From Boswellia sacra (lineage: Eukaryota > Streptophyta > Magnoliopsida > Sapindales > Burseraceae): DNA of 64,000 nucleotides. Positions within the stretch are counted from its first letter, which is position 1, and the number at the start of each line of letters is the position of its first letter. The stretch lies in the NCBI GenBank assembly GCA_013180625.2, contig SNVD02001095.1, positions 62,001-126,000 of the forward strand, given 5' to 3'. Shown in pieces: positions 46,294 through 57,188 of this stretch. A model generated the notes under the pieces. That model saw only the letters and a list, made by a program, of their open reading frames with translations. It did no database searches and was not told where the DNA came from. The position numbers and the translations under genes were made by a program.

Positions 46294-46775
46294 GTAGCTA
46301 CTTTCCAACCATCGGCATATCTGCTCTCGCTTTCTCACACCCCAATTCTAACGTCCCGTCCAAATTCACTCTCTAGGATCTTCTCAATGGCGCATGCTGC
46401 TGTTGCGCATGGATTTCCTCAATTTATCATTCCGTACATGGTTTGTCATTTTTGGAATTTTCATATTTAACATATTTATTTGATGGCAAAATTTAGAGTG
46501 CAACGGTTGTATAGGTGCAGTCGCTGCTCTTTTTTGATGCGTGTAGCTACTTTCCAACCATCGGCATATCTGCTCTCGCTTTCTCACACCCCAATTCTAA
46601 CGTCCCATCCAAATTCACTCTCTAGGATCTTCTCAATGGCGCATGCTGCTGTTGCGCATGGATTTCCTCAATTTATCATTCCGTACATGGTTTGTCATTT
46701 TTGGAATTTTCATATTTAACATATTTATTTGATGGCAAAATTTAGAGTGCAGCAGTTGTATAGGTGCAGTCGCTG
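46294..46775 (+). repeat. 249-bp tandem duplication with leader/first-exon character
   Basis: The block GTAGCTACTTTCCAACC through TGCAGTCGCTG occurs twice (46294-46526, and 46527-46775 with its uninterrupted left part), offset by exactly 249 bp and nearly identical. Each copy contains ATGGCGCATGCTGCTGTTGC (46387 and 46636), opening a frame MAHAAVAHGFPQFIIPYM followed by GTTTGT, a possible donor. A CTCTCTAGGATCTTCTCA leader precedes it. This looks like a duplicated promoter or first exon of an otherwise missing gene. I do not recognise the protein. The second CACTA element inserted in the first copy, 16 bp from its left edge (41939-41954). Confidence 0.8.
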
Positions 46776-47481
46776 CTTTTAAGGAAAGCACAACTTTTGA
46801 ACCCCCTTAAAAATTGTAAAAGCAGCCGATGTATACATACATCGGCTGCACTGTAGTCTGACTCTTATTTGATTGAACAAATTGATGGCACTTCTAGTTG
46901 TAGAATTGTAGTAGCTGCATTGAGGATATGAAATTCTCTGATTTTATTTTATTAACTAAAAAAAAAAACCTCTGCAGAACTGTCTTCAAATTGATTGCTA
47001 ATTGTTTAGTTGTATTTGGTTTATACAATTAGGAACTCTGTACATGTATCGAGTTTATCTTGGAATGATAAAATTATTAGACAAGGGAAACGACTTTATT
47101 CATTCTTATAAGGTCCTGCTTGAACCCATTATGTGGGAAAGTGATGCTGCTGTCTATTTTTTAGAATATTGACTTGTATGTAATTGGAGCAAAAGTGTAA
47201 ATGATAGGAGGGTTATTCCTATCCATTCTATGGGTGAAGATGCATAGGGTTGGATGAAGGGGCATATGGAGACACAAAATGGGAGCTTTATTGAATCCTA
47301 ATGGTGGAGATTGAGAGAGAAGTGTGTGTAGAAAGAGAAGCTTTGCCGTTTGTATCAAGGTGATGAAGGGAAAGCGAAGTTTACGAAGATTTGAGTTGGA
47401 GGGTTTGTAGGAGGAGTAGAACTATGGCCTGGCCATGCCTGGAGTTAAAGAGTAGAGAGTGTGGCGGGTGTGTGTGTATGT

Positions 47482-47520
<39 letters not shown>

Positions 47521-47626
47521 AATAGAAGTAGCTAACAACTCAAAAAAAGTTAGTTTATGAAACTCAAAAAAATTTATGAAATAAAGATTTGTCACAATCA
47601 AATAGAAGAAATTGAAAATTTTAATT
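46776..47626. other. Intergenic DNA with a hairpin and a TA microsatellite
   Basis: Holds a 12-bp perfect hairpin at 46822-46849 and a TA repeat of about 15 units at 47488-47517. No convincing gene. Confidence 0.5.
46822..46849. repeat. Perfect 12-bp inverted repeat (hairpin)
   Basis: GCAGCCGATGTA and TACATCGGCTGC separated by four bases. It stands about 50 bp after the 249-bp duplication. Might be the end of a small MITE, but no partner terminus or duplication was found. Confidence 0.7.
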
Positions 47627-47708
47627 GCTGGCTATGGGGTTCGAACCCATGCGCACTTGTGTGCAGAAGATCTTAAGTCTTCCCCCTTAACCTCTCGGGC
47701 AAACCAGC
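47627..47708 (-). tRNA. tRNA-Leu, anticodon TAA
   Basis: Read on the minus strand, 82 bases start GCTGGTTTGCCCGAGAGG and end AGCCAGC. The 7-bp acceptor stem pairs GCTGGTT with AGCCAGC (one G-T). The A box is GCCCGAGAGGTTAAGG, and the anticodon arm is GAAGA-CTTAAGA-TCTTC with TAA as anticodon. A long variable arm (TGCACACAAGTGCG) marks a type II tRNA. The T arm holds GGGTTCGAACCCC. No intron. No encoded CCA. Reads UUA leucine codons. It stands alone, with T-runs just downstream suitable for Pol III termination. Confidence 0.96.
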
Positions 47709-48868
47709 CACGATGACAAGCGTTGCTTCAAATATTATTTTCTGTTCACTTATTTAGTCCAGAAATCCAAACCGAATCTTACCATGATCATTGTCCAAAA
47801 AGGGCAACTTAAAGTTCTTTCTTGGGCTTATTTGTTTACGTATTCTCAACTATTTTCAGAAAGTCCACATTTGTTAATACATTTAAATTAATATTAATTA
47901 CATATTATTTTTAAATTTTAAAAAATTTTAAACTTATCAAATATTTTTTCTAAATTTTGAAAGTAACAACTCAAAATACACCAAAAAAAAAAAAAACCAG
48001 TTCGAGCTTGTTCGATCTTCTTGGGACGAGCGGATATGCAATATGATTGAGGATCAATTTGATATTCTAAGAACAGACATATGCTGTGCTGTTACATTCT
48101 TTAAGCATTTATAAAGTGCCAAGTCGCTTGACCTTGTGTAGCTCCTAATTATATGCCATAATTGTTCGAAAAATACCAGGAAAAATGACTTTCATGAATC
48201 GCAACATAGCTTGAAGAGTGCTCATCGAATCGACTTGTTAGCAATGGAGATTTCAACTGGATCTGCCCCAAAGGTGGTGTTTATAGATTTTGGTTTGGGA
48301 AGCCACACGGGCGCAGCAGAGTTCCCAGGTTGGTCTATGAAACTGGGAGCCTATTTTCCTTCAACTTAATAATTTTTCAAAAGTTAATTATTAATGTTAA
48401 ATATTAAGGAAAACATAAAAATGAAATACTTTGATTTTTTTCTTATTATTTTAGACATGAGTTTTGAACAGGGAAATAAGGAGGAGTATATATTACTCTA
48501 AAATGAAAATTGATTGTATATGTTTCGACATGTTGTGTGGGTGGTTCCAAGTATCTTATGTTTGAATTCAAGTTTTAATGTAAATTGTATGCACTGGCTT
48601 TCATATTCTCCTTAGCAGTTCTGAATCTTACTGAAACTGTAAAGCTAAAGCTGATATTTGCATTGAGCCAAATATGAAAATATTGTTCGATTTGAACCTT
48701 GGACAATAGCATCGGTATCATGGGTTGTCCATCCATGATTACCAAATTAACCTTGTACTAGAAAAAGCTTTCAGATTCAGGTACATATAAATATAATTGT
48801 GTAGGGACAGGGTGTGTCCTTTTACTCCTTTTCGAGTTTGTCTTGAATGGTTGAACATCAAACAAGGG
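47709..48868. other. Intergenic DNA, no clear gene
   Basis: Mostly AT-rich. At 48244-48369 a plus-strand frame begins MEISTGSAPKVVFIDFGLGS and ends after about 40 codons. Its composition is protein-like, but I cannot assign it and it has no obvious continuation. No transposon borders until the solo LTR. Confidence 0.45.
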
Positions 48869-48873
48869 GTATA

Positions 48874-49188
48874 TGGTGTAGCGTGACTTGAAGACTTAAG
48901 TTATTTATTTTAATTATCTATTTGTTTTCTATTTTAAATAGGATTTTAAGTATTTTAGTAGAGTATTTTAGGTTATCAATAATTATTTATTTGTTTCCTA
49001 GTTAAAATAGGATTTTAAGTATTTTAAGATATCAATTATGATTAGGATTTGATATTAAGTTTATGTATTCCTTTAGGCTTAAGTTTACTTAGCTATAAAT
49101 AGGGTTTCAATCATTTATTTTGTGAAGACTTGATTAATAAAAATTCGTGAATTTCTTGGTGTTTATCCTAGCCGCCTCCGCTGCATCA
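48874..49188 (+). mobile_element. Solo LTR
   Basis: A 315-bp segment begins TGGTGTAGCG and ends CGCTGCATCA (TG...CA), flanked by perfect 5-bp repeats GTATA (48869-48873 and 49189-49193). Inside are a TATA box (CTATAAATAG at about 49093) about 95 bp before the end and a direct repeat around TAGGATTTTAAGTATTTTA. No internal retrotransposon region or second LTR is present, as expected after LTR-LTR recombination. The parent family is unknown. Confidence 0.75.
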
Positions 49189-49193
49189 GTATA

Positions 49194-50534
49194 CTACTAC
49201 AAAAATTTTTATGCTTCTTTTTATTTACAAAAGTAAAGGGTTTAGGAGTTCGATAGAATATTAAAGAAACTAGTCGATACGAATTCAAGTTTTATAGCAT
49301 GACAAAAGAGTGGAAAAATCCTTAAAGATAAAGGATTCCGCATAAAAATACAAATACTGTTGTTTCAAATGCTTGATGAGGGTGTAAAAAGAAAAAGAAA
49401 TAAGATCATTTTAGTCATTTACTTTTGTTTGCAAATCTTACTTTCATAAAGGTAAGAGCTAGATGGGGCTCTTTAGTTGATTGGTGGGGTGCAACAAGCA
49501 CTGTTCTTGTATAAAACAGTTGATATATTATCAAACATAAGACATTTTTGGAAATTAAGTAATTAAATTTTAACTATAGCGATAAAAAAAAATAGAAAGT
49601 AATTTCATTTCTTGTATAAAGGAACTTGTTGGTGAATCATAAGCTTGACTTGTATCAAATTATATATTATGATTTTTAAAGGGTATATAACCGATACAAT
49701 TATTCGATGCATACAGGATAAGTACTAGAAAAGATTGTGGAGATGAAATGATTAGAAGGCTAGCTTAAATGGCTTCATCTACATTAATTGTTTAAATATT
49801 TGCAGGATTCACTGTCAAAATGCAATTGAGAAGTGTGAATCGCCATGATCGCCATTACTGAAATGCATTGTAGTTGTGCCTTTTTGGAAATAATTTGCTT
49901 TTGGTTAAGAGAAATGCCCTGGTGTTTTTTTTTTTTTTTAATAATTCCATCGGTTAAATTTTGTATATTGGAGGATTTATTTAACGATAAGGATGGAGAT
50001 CCATACTTGTCTTTTGGACAATCTTTTTTATTATTATCATCATTACCTTCTACTTCTTCTTCATCGTCCTCACTGTGTTTGTTTGGGATTTTTTTTAAAC
50101 TAACCGCTTTTTTAATATTAAAAGTTCTTTTAACTTTATTGCTTATGGAGGATTAAGAAAACCATTTTATATCTTCTGAAAGAAGCCTAAAACTTAGACT
50201 TTTGAAAAAAATTCTTTTTGAGCTTTTTTTAAGTTTTGAAATACCAAAGATACCCTCATTTAATTTTATATATTTTACTTTATGCTTTACTCATAATAAA
50301 ACTTTATTTTAGAAATTTAATTATAATAAGTAGTTCTATATTTATCCTATCAAACAATTAATAATTTTTTAATAAAAAGGTTATACTTTTAGAAGAAAAA
50401 CTCTAAAAAGATATATTTCAATAAGTTCTACTTGAAGAAGCCGAGATAATAAAGAGGCCCTAAAAGTTGTTCTATTTCTTCTTCTAATAATCTTAAGTCT
50501 GCTTCTTCCCTATATGTGTCTTCAACATAGTCTT
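49194..50534. other. Intergenic DNA with a short relic of the + strand family
   Basis: No intact gene. Around 49828-49866 is a short match to the 152-aa gene (next entry). Further on, T-rich and Ser-rich-coding low-complexity DNA near 50030-50080. Confidence 0.5.
49828..49866 (+). pseudogene. Short relic of a third copy of the 152-aa gene
   Basis: GAATCGCCATGATCGCCATT and the adjoining ACTG-ATGCA match 21811-21840 of the intact gene almost perfectly (codons for the NRHDRHYWHA stretch). Only about 40 bp remain, with a stop directly after. Its position before membrane-gene copy C fits the repeated convergent-pair arrangement. Confidence 0.6.
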
Positions 50535-51365
50535 CTATTCGCAACAATCTTTTCCTTCTCCTGCTCCTTCCTCCTCTTTACCATCTTTGTCTTTAATACA
50601 ATCTTCAACCTTGTCCACAGACTCTTCTTCTTCATCTTCATCTTCGTGTAGGTCCAGGTTGAAATACAATAGTAAATATGTAAGCACAACCCCATGTAAT
50701 ATCAGCGCAACCATGCAGGACCATACTTCTTCATGAGTGATTATAATTGCACAAGCCAGTTCAGGAAGAAAAGCCATTAAATAGAAAGTAACATATTGCC
50801 AAAAATCGCCCCAAGTTTTACAAGTACGCTGCAGAAATATAAACAAATAAATTATAGAATAAGTTAGCCTCCACAAAGAAACAATTACATCAATTAATAC
50901 AGTAAATAAAGTTTTAAAAAATTAATAATCTAATACCGATCGATGATTAAAATTTATTATATATTAGTTAATTACCTCTTGCTTAAGCTGGATTTGTCTT
51001 TCGAGAAGTTTTTGCATGATTAAGCAAACATCTTGGGTGATGAAAATGACAAAAAGCCGATACCAATTTGCAATAAATAGCTTCTTCACAATTGAAAGAT
51101 CAGTGGCGTTATAAAAGAGATAGTACGAGACTTCGAAGAATCTAGCCAGTGTAGTCGCAGCAGTGAAAAATTTATGCTGCATACACATATGTGGCATATT
51201 AGTTTAAAATATATATTTGTATACGTATTTATGATTTATACTTTTAATTTCTCTTTGAAAAACGAAGAAAAAATTAATAAAAGGAGTTTTAGTATAAGAA
51301 TTACCACAACAAACTTCTCCTTCTTCTCAGGAAGGAGTGAACGCTTCAATCTAGCTTGATCATCT

Positions 51366-51933
51366 TGTTATGCACAAGCGGAAGCGATAACCAACCGAAC
51401 AACCCAAAATGCACAACCACAACTATGCTAGATAATTGAATATAATAGTAATTAAAGAGGCAACCAATCAACCACAATGCAGAAATAGAATACACACCAG
51501 GATTTAACGAGGTTCGGTATTAGTACCTACGTCCTCGGGCGCCGCTGAAGAAACTTTCCACTATCTTCAAAGAGAATTACAAACTTTTGGGCCACAATAC
51601 AAATACCACAACTATTGGGTCAAATTACAATTACCCAAATAATTGGGCCAAACTGTAATTACCCAAACAATTTGGGCAATACTACAAATACCCAAAATCA
51701 AGGGGGAAAAAGCAAATATTACAAACTTTAAGGTCCTTACTGAAAGACCCTTAAACTATGAGGTCTTATTTGCGAGACCTTACAACTTTAAGGGGATGAA
51801 AGATATTTCAATTTGAGACACATATATTTCTGCCACATGGCCTCTTTTATAAGGCCAATGTGAGACCCAACTTTGCTTCTCAAGCAATGTGGGATCTCTC
51901 CCACTTTGTTTTCATATGAGCCAAACACCAACA
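51366..51933 (-). repeat. 3' LTR of the young Copia element
   Basis: 568 bp, TGTTATGC to CACCAACA in window orientation. Nearly identical to the other LTR, with single-base differences such as GCTAG/GCCAG and one G-run length change. Confidence 0.92.
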
Positions 51934-51947
51934 AATCTCCACCTTGG
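51934..51947 (-). promoter_or_regulatory. Polypurine tract of the young Copia element
   Basis: Minus-strand CCAAGGTGGAGATT directly next to the 3' LTR, the second-strand primer position. Confidence 0.7.
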
Positions 51948-52098
51948 CGAATATGCCAACCCACCACAAAACTCTTCTTTTTCCCATATTCTCTATCACA
52001 ACTGCAACGCCTCCAAATGCGCCCAATGGCGCGTCAAACAGGCACAATGTTGATCAAGTCCAAACAATGACTGAACTTGATCGCTGTCACAACCTTAG

Positions 52099-54471
52099 TC
52101 AACATATCTGCGGATTCTCGGCAGTCCCAATCTTCTGAAGTAAGATTCTCCCTTCATCAATGATCTCCCGCACAAAATGATACCGAACATCAATATGCTT
52201 CGTACGAACATGGAACACTGGATTCTTCGCTAAGTGGATAGCACTCTGACTGTCAGAATAAAGAGTGATCTTCTTCTGCCCAATTCCCAATTCATCCAGC
52301 AATCCCTGTAACCAAATAGCTTCCTTCACAGCCTCTGTCATAGCCATATACTCTGCCTCTGTAGTAGACAAAGCCACTGTAGACTGTAAAGTAGACTTCC
52401 AACTACTGGTGCTCTTGCAAGAGTAAACACATAACCGGTTGTCGACCGACGTTTATCCAAATCACCAGCATAATCTGAATCAACATAACCAATAGCATAT
52501 TGACCACATGTATCATCCCTCTCAAAGATAAGCCAACATCTACGGTTTTCAACAAATACCGTAGAATCCATTTCACTGCTTGCCAATGTCCTTTACCAGG
52601 ATCATGCATATACCTGCTCACAACTCCAACTGCATGTGAAATGTCGGGTCTCATACACACCATAGCATACATCAGGCTACCAACTGCATTAGCATACGGA
52701 ACTCGAGACATATACTCTCGTTTCCTCATCTGTACTAGGAGATAAAGATGCACTAAGCTTCATATGAGGAGCAAGTGGAGTACTTACAGGTTTTGACTGC
52801 TCTGTAATGCCAAACCGCTGTAATACTTTCTTCAGATACTGCTTCTGAGTCAAACAAATCTTGCTTCTTCCTCTATCTCTGCTAATCTCCATGCCAAGAA
52901 TCTTCTTAGCTTCACCCAAATCTTTCATCTCAAACTCTCGATTCAACTGAGTCTTCAACTTTACAATTTCTTCAACATTCGTCGAAGCTATCAACATATC
53001 ATCAACATACAAGAGTAGATAAATGAAAGAACCATCACGTAGCCTCCGAAAATACACACAATTATCAAATTTGCTTCTTGTGTACCTCTGACCCATCATA
53101 AACCGATCAAATCGCTTATACCACTGTCTGGGAGATTGCCTCAAACCATAAAGCGATCTTTTCAGTTTGCATACCAAATTTTCCTTACCAGCAACTTTGA
53201 ATCCCTCTGGCTGAGTCATATAGATTTCCTCTTCCAAGTCACCATGTAAAAATGCAGTTTTTACATCAAGTTAAACTAGTTCCATATTCATCTGAGCTAC
53301 CAAGGCCAACAAAATTATAATGGAAGAATGTTTCACTGGAGAAAATACCTCATTATAGTCAATTCCTTCCCTCTGAGCGTAGCCTTTAGCCACCAACCTT
53401 ACCTTGTAGCGGATGTCATTCTTGTCAGGAAATCCATCTTTCTTTGCATATACCCATTTGCACCCAATTGCCTTTTTATCCTTCGGTAGTTGAGCTAGCT
53501 CCCAAGTTTCATTCTTCTGAAGAGACTGCATCTCTTCGCTCATAGCTGTCTTCCACTGATCAACTTCAGAACATCTGACTGCCTCTCTATAAGTGGAAGC
53601 AACATCAGCATCTACAATTGGAAGTGCATAGGCCACCATATCAGCAAATCGAGTAGGTCTGCAAATCTCACGTCTTGGCCTATCAGTTGCAATAGATTCT
53701 TGTTGCTGTTGAGGTTCCTGAGTAGAACCCTCTCCATCATCTCCCAAATCCTCCTCTGTCATAGGAGTACCATCATCTGTCTCAACAGATCTAACTCGGT
53801 TCAATGTCTTCGTTTCAAACTCCACCTGCTGCTGAGTATGCTCCACCTGCTGTGGAGTACCATTCACCTTTGTCTGGTTTTCTAATTTCTTCAATATTGA
53901 AGACTCATCAAATGTCACATCTCTACTGGATATAATCTTCCTCGAACTAGGACACCAAAGACGATATCCTTTTACTCCAGAAGCAAATCCCAAGAAAATC
54001 GCTTTCTTGGCTCTAGGATCCAGCTTAGATTCTTTCACATGATAATATACAGGAGAACCAAAAACATGTAAAGAATCATAATCAGAAACAGGTTGTCCAG
54101 ACCATACCTCCAATGGAGTTCTATCACCAATAGCAGTTGATGGTAGACGATTAATGAGATGACACGCATAAGTCACAGCCTCAGCCCAAAATTCTTTGCC
54201 CAACCCAGCATTGGACAACATACACCGAACTTTCTCTAGCAATGTCCGGTTCATGCGTTCTGCCACCCCATTCTGCTGCGGTGTACCTCTAACAGTAACA
54301 TGACGTACAATACCTTCATCTTGACACAATTTCAAAAACTGATCACTGCAATACTCACCACCATTATCTGTTCTGAGATGCTTGATCTTCTTGCCAGTTT
54401 GTGTCTCAATCATCTTTTTCCATTTAAGGAAAGCACGAAGTACATCATCTTTTGATTTCAAACAATACACC
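52099..54471 (-). pseudogene. Copia pol: integrase second half, reverse transcriptase, RNase H
   Basis: From 54471 leftward: integrase with the second Asp in LRTDNGGEYCS and Glu in PQQNGVAERMNRT; its C-terminal block YDSLHVFGSPVYYHVKES; the variable linker; RT with RLVAKGYAQREGIDYNEVFS, LDVKTAFLHGDLEEEIYM, RSLYGLRQSPRQWYKRFD and the catalytic YVDD at about 52999-53010 (LLLYVDDMLIAS). RNase H follows with VDSDYAGDLDKRRSTTGY, LSTTEAEYMAMTEAVKEAIW and YSDSQSAIHLAKN. Defects: a TAA between LVA-MNMELV and LDVKTAF (about 53272), a frameshift near 52740 and another near 52400. The open stretch beginning MCIRDR at 54488 is translated adaptor sequence, not protein. Confidence 0.9.
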
Positions 54472-54509
54472 CTGTCTCTTATACACATCTAGATGTGTAT
54501 AAGAGACAG
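54472..54509. other. Two inverted Tn5 mosaic ends: probable library/assembly artefact
   Basis: 54472-54490 is CTGTCTCTTATACACATCT, the engineered 19-bp Tn5 mosaic end. 54491-54509 is its exact reverse complement, so the 38 bp form a perfect palindrome. The mosaic end is a man-made hybrid of the two natural Tn5 ends, used in tagmentation libraries. Its translations (SYTHLDVYKRQ and MCIRDR) are known signs of adaptor carry-over in databases. The integrase reading on the two sides does not meet: about 15 to 20 residues that should lie between SMGG and VYCLKSK are missing. Confidence 0.95.
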
Positions 54510-56024
54510 GCCTACCTCCCATAGATGCGGTTTTAGTAGGTCCCCACACATCTGAGTGAACATAATCAAGAATACCCTTGGTATTATGAATAGCGGTGCC
54601 AAATTTCACTCTCTTCTGCTTTCCCAGAACACAATGCTCACAGAAATCCAGCTTGCAGGCCTTTGCACCTTTCAATAAGCCTCTTTTCACTAAACTGAAT
54701 AAGGCTTTCTCACCTGCATGTCCCAAACGCATATGCCACAATCTCGTGATCTCTGAATCTGTATCATTATCAGAAACCATAGCAGCTGATCCAATAACCG
54801 TATTACCATTATAGTAATACAAGTTGTTCCTCCTAGTGCCTTTCAATACCACAAGAGCGCCTGAAGTGACCCTCAGAATACCATCTCGAATAGATATACC
54901 ACAGCCTTTAAATTCTAAGGCTCCCAAAGAGATGAGATTCTTCTTCAACTTCGGTACATACCGAACATCTGTCAGAACTCTAGTCAGTCCATCATGATTC
55001 CTCAAACGGATCGAACCTATCCCAGCAATATGGCAAATATCATCAGTGCCCATATACACAACTCCACAATCAAGCTCTTCAAACTGAAAGAACCAATCCC
55101 GATGTGGACACATATGATAAGTACAACCCGAATCCATAATCCACTCATCAGAAACAGAAGTGGACGGATGACCAACTAGACAAATATCTGAATCACTATC
55201 ATCCTCACGCTCAACAACACATGCATCAGAACCAGCCTTGCCCTTATCTTTCTTTTTCAACTTAGGACAATCTTTCTTCCAATGCCCTTTCTCATGACAA
55301 AAGGCACACTCATCTTTTTCTAATCCACCCCTCGACCAAGATTTTCTCCTTTTTTCTGGTTTCCTACTTTGACTACGCCCTCTCACTGTCAAGGCATCTA
55401 CTGACTCATCCCTATGTTCCCTTTGATCTTTCTTACGAATTTCATAATTCAACAAAGCAGAACAAACTTCTTCAAAAGACAGTTTATCTTTCCCATGGAT
55501 AAGAGTAATGCATAAATGATCTAATTCATCCGGACGTGAGCCAATCAATAGCATAGCCTTAATCTCATCTTTGAATGTTTCATCTAAGTTTAACAAATCA
55601 GCAATTACCTTATTAAACTCATCAATATGAGAACTGATGCTCGTACCTAGTTTCAACTGGAGACGGAACAATCTCTTCAATAAGATACAGCCGATTCTCA
55701 TTGCTTTTCTTCTATATTTGTTTTTCCCAGGCGCCTCCACAAATTTGTTTGCAGATGGTCTCCTTAGTGAACGGATACTTTTGTTCTCTACACAAGCAAG
55801 AGCGACTCAAACCCACAAGCTTTTATAATTCACCTTCCCAATCCTTGTACTGATATCTTCTGGTTTTGCTTCTTCCAGAACAATATCCAAATCTTGCTGA
55901 TACAACCCGTCCAACACCTCACTCTGCCATAAGCCGAAATTATTTCGACCATCAAATTTTCAACATCTATTTTTGCATTTGTCACAGTCACTGTCTTCTC
56001 AGATACAGTAGACGATGAAGCCAT
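54510..56024 (-). pseudogene. Copia gag, protease and integrase first half
   Basis: The gag start at 56024 (MASSSTVSEKTVTVTNAK) has the family's DGRNNFGLWQ region in a neighbouring frame, showing a shift near 55940. Another run of stops and shifts lies at 55740-55830. From 55740 it reads on as gag (LQLKLGTSISSHIDEFNKVI), the zinc knuckle CAFCHEKGHWKKDC (CX2CX4HX4C, about 55267-55308), protease DSG in WIMDSGCTYHM (about 55110-55145), the GAG-pre-integrase block LWHMRLGHAGEKALF with CEHCVLGKQKRVKF, and the first integrase Asp in YVHSDVWGPTK. Reading ends at the mosaic-end artefact at 54509. Confidence 0.88.
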
Positions 56025-56176
56025 TACAACCTCTCACAAATAAGCTCGATACACAAATCACCAATAACCAAGCTCCAAACAAACTATTATATTCAATAAC
56101 TAGCAATACAAAATCAACAGCCCAGAACAGTAGTAAGTGCTTCAATGAAATAGCCACTAACTACCCAAAACCTTCG

Positions 56177-56188
56177 GCTCTGATACCA
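56177..56188 (-). promoter_or_regulatory. Primer-binding site (initiator tRNA-Met) of the young Copia element
   Basis: Minus-strand TGGTATCAGAGC, two bases inside the 5' LTR. This is the standard Copia primer site complementary to the 3' end of initiator tRNA-Met. Confidence 0.9.
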
Positions 56189-56190
56189 AT

Positions 56191-56759
56191 TGTTATGCAC
56201 AAGCGGAAGCGATAACCAACCGAACAACCCAAAATGCACAACCACAACTATGCCAGATAATTGAATATAATAGTAATTAAAGAGGCAACCAATCAACCAC
56301 AATGCAGAAATAGAATACACACCAGGATTTAACGAGGTTCGGTATTAGTACCTACGTCCTCGGGCGCCGCTGAAGAAACTTTCCACTATCTTCAAAGAGA
56401 ATTACAAACTTTTGGGCCACAATACAAATACCACAACTATTGGGTCAAATTACAATTACCCAAATAGTTGGGCCAAACTGTAATTACCCAAACAATTTGG
56501 GCAATACTACAAATACCCAAAATCAAGGGGGGAAAAAGCAAATATTACAAACTTTAAGGTCCTTACTGAAAGACCCTTAAACTATGAGGTCTTATTTGCG
56601 AGACCTTACAACTTTAAGGGGGTGAAAGATATTTCAATTTGAGACACATATATTTCTCCCACATGGCCTCTTTTATAAGGCCAATGTGAGACCCAACTTT
56701 GCTTCTCAAGCAATGTGGGATCTCTCCCACTTTGTTTTCATATGAGCCAAACACCAACA
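56191..56759 (-). repeat. 5' LTR of the young Copia element
   Basis: 569 bp, nearly identical to 51366-51933. Ends TGTTATGC and CACCAACA in window orientation, with target duplication CATCT directly after. Confidence 0.92.
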
Positions 56760-56832
56760 CATCTTTCTCAAGGAATGGTCGATGACGCTCCAAGACAGCT
56801 TGATGATCTTCTTTGGATTGATCCATAGAATG

Positions 56833-57159
56833 TGTTAAGACAGCTCATATTTTATCCCTGCAGGACAAATAATTCCACCTGTCCCTGGTTTGCTGTCTGT
56901 TCTGTTTTGTCTACTAATAAAGGTTTAATTAAGCAGTAAATAAGTTAGTTAAGTTAGTTACAGATTAAGCATAGATTAAGCATTCAATATTCTGGAATGT
57001 GCCATGTGAAATCTTCCTATTGGCTAGCATATTTGCTGCCACTTGATTGTAACACCTGGCTATGTAATGTTTCCCTAAATCTATAAGACATATATATATA
57101 CAACATGACACTCAGCCGCTCCTTGAGCTGAGGATTTCTGCATTCCCTAAAATCCAAGT
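56833..57159 (+). repeat. 5' LTR of the second Copia element
   Basis: 327 bp, starts TGTTAAGACAGCTC and ends AAAATCCAAGT. The 3' end is GT, not the usual CA. A TA-rich stretch at about 57088-57100 may serve as TATA region. Confidence 0.85.
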
Positions 57160-57171
57160 TGGTATCAGAGC
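57160..57171 (+). promoter_or_regulatory. Primer-binding site (initiator tRNA-Met)
   Basis: TGGTATCAGAGC directly after the 5' LTR. Confidence 0.9.
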
Positions 57172-57188
57172 AGCCCTTGGCAAAGACC

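Larger units (their letters stand above)
51366..56759 (-). mobile_element. Young Copia LTR retrotransposon (minus strand)
   Basis: LTRs 51366-51933 and 56191-56759 are nearly identical (I count about five differences in 568 bp). They are flanked by a perfect 5-bp duplication CATCT (51361-51365 and 56760-56764). An intact initiator-Met primer site and a purine tract are present. Inside is a complete Copia order: gag, protease, integrase, RT, RNase H. The near-identity means recent insertion, yet gag and pol carry shifts and stops, so this copy is unlikely to move by itself. It is in exon 1 of membrane-gene copy C. Confidence 0.93.
50535..56826 (-). pseudogene. Membrane-protein gene family, copy C, disrupted by a Copia element in exon 1
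   Basis: Apart from the insertion this is the best-preserved family member. Exon 1 is in two parts: 56826-56765 (MDQSKEDHQAVLERHRPFLE...) and 51365-51305 (...QARLKRSLLPEKKEKFVV, donor GTAATTC). They join in frame if the Copia element and one target duplication are ignored. Exon 2 51176-50976 has two hydrophobic spans (FEVSYYLFY and WYRLFVIFITQDVCLIM regions) and ends KQE before GTAATTAAC. Exon 3 50828-50535 has FWQYVTFYLMAFLPELACAI, a second span (VALILHGVVLTYLLLYF) and an acidic tail (HEDEDEEEESVDKVED). All junctions are phase 0, giving 205 residues. Predicted: about four membrane spans with a charged N-terminus and acidic C-terminus. The family is not recognised and its function unknown. 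Confidence 0.6.

Noticed and set aside
46001..46376. Several overlapping frames rich in HVA/Cys-Glu-Arg repeats on both strands
   Set aside because: They are translations of the palindromic CACTA subterminal repeats.
46387..46719. Duplicated short gene MAHAAVAHGF...
   Set aside because: Only a first-exon-like piece is present in each 249-bp copy, and downstream exons could not be found, so it is reported as a repeat and not as a gene.
53271..54488. Long minus-strand frame beginning MCIRDR, apparently an intact protein start
   Set aside because: The first residues are translated Tn5 mosaic-end adaptor. The rest is Copia integrase/RT, without a natural start here.
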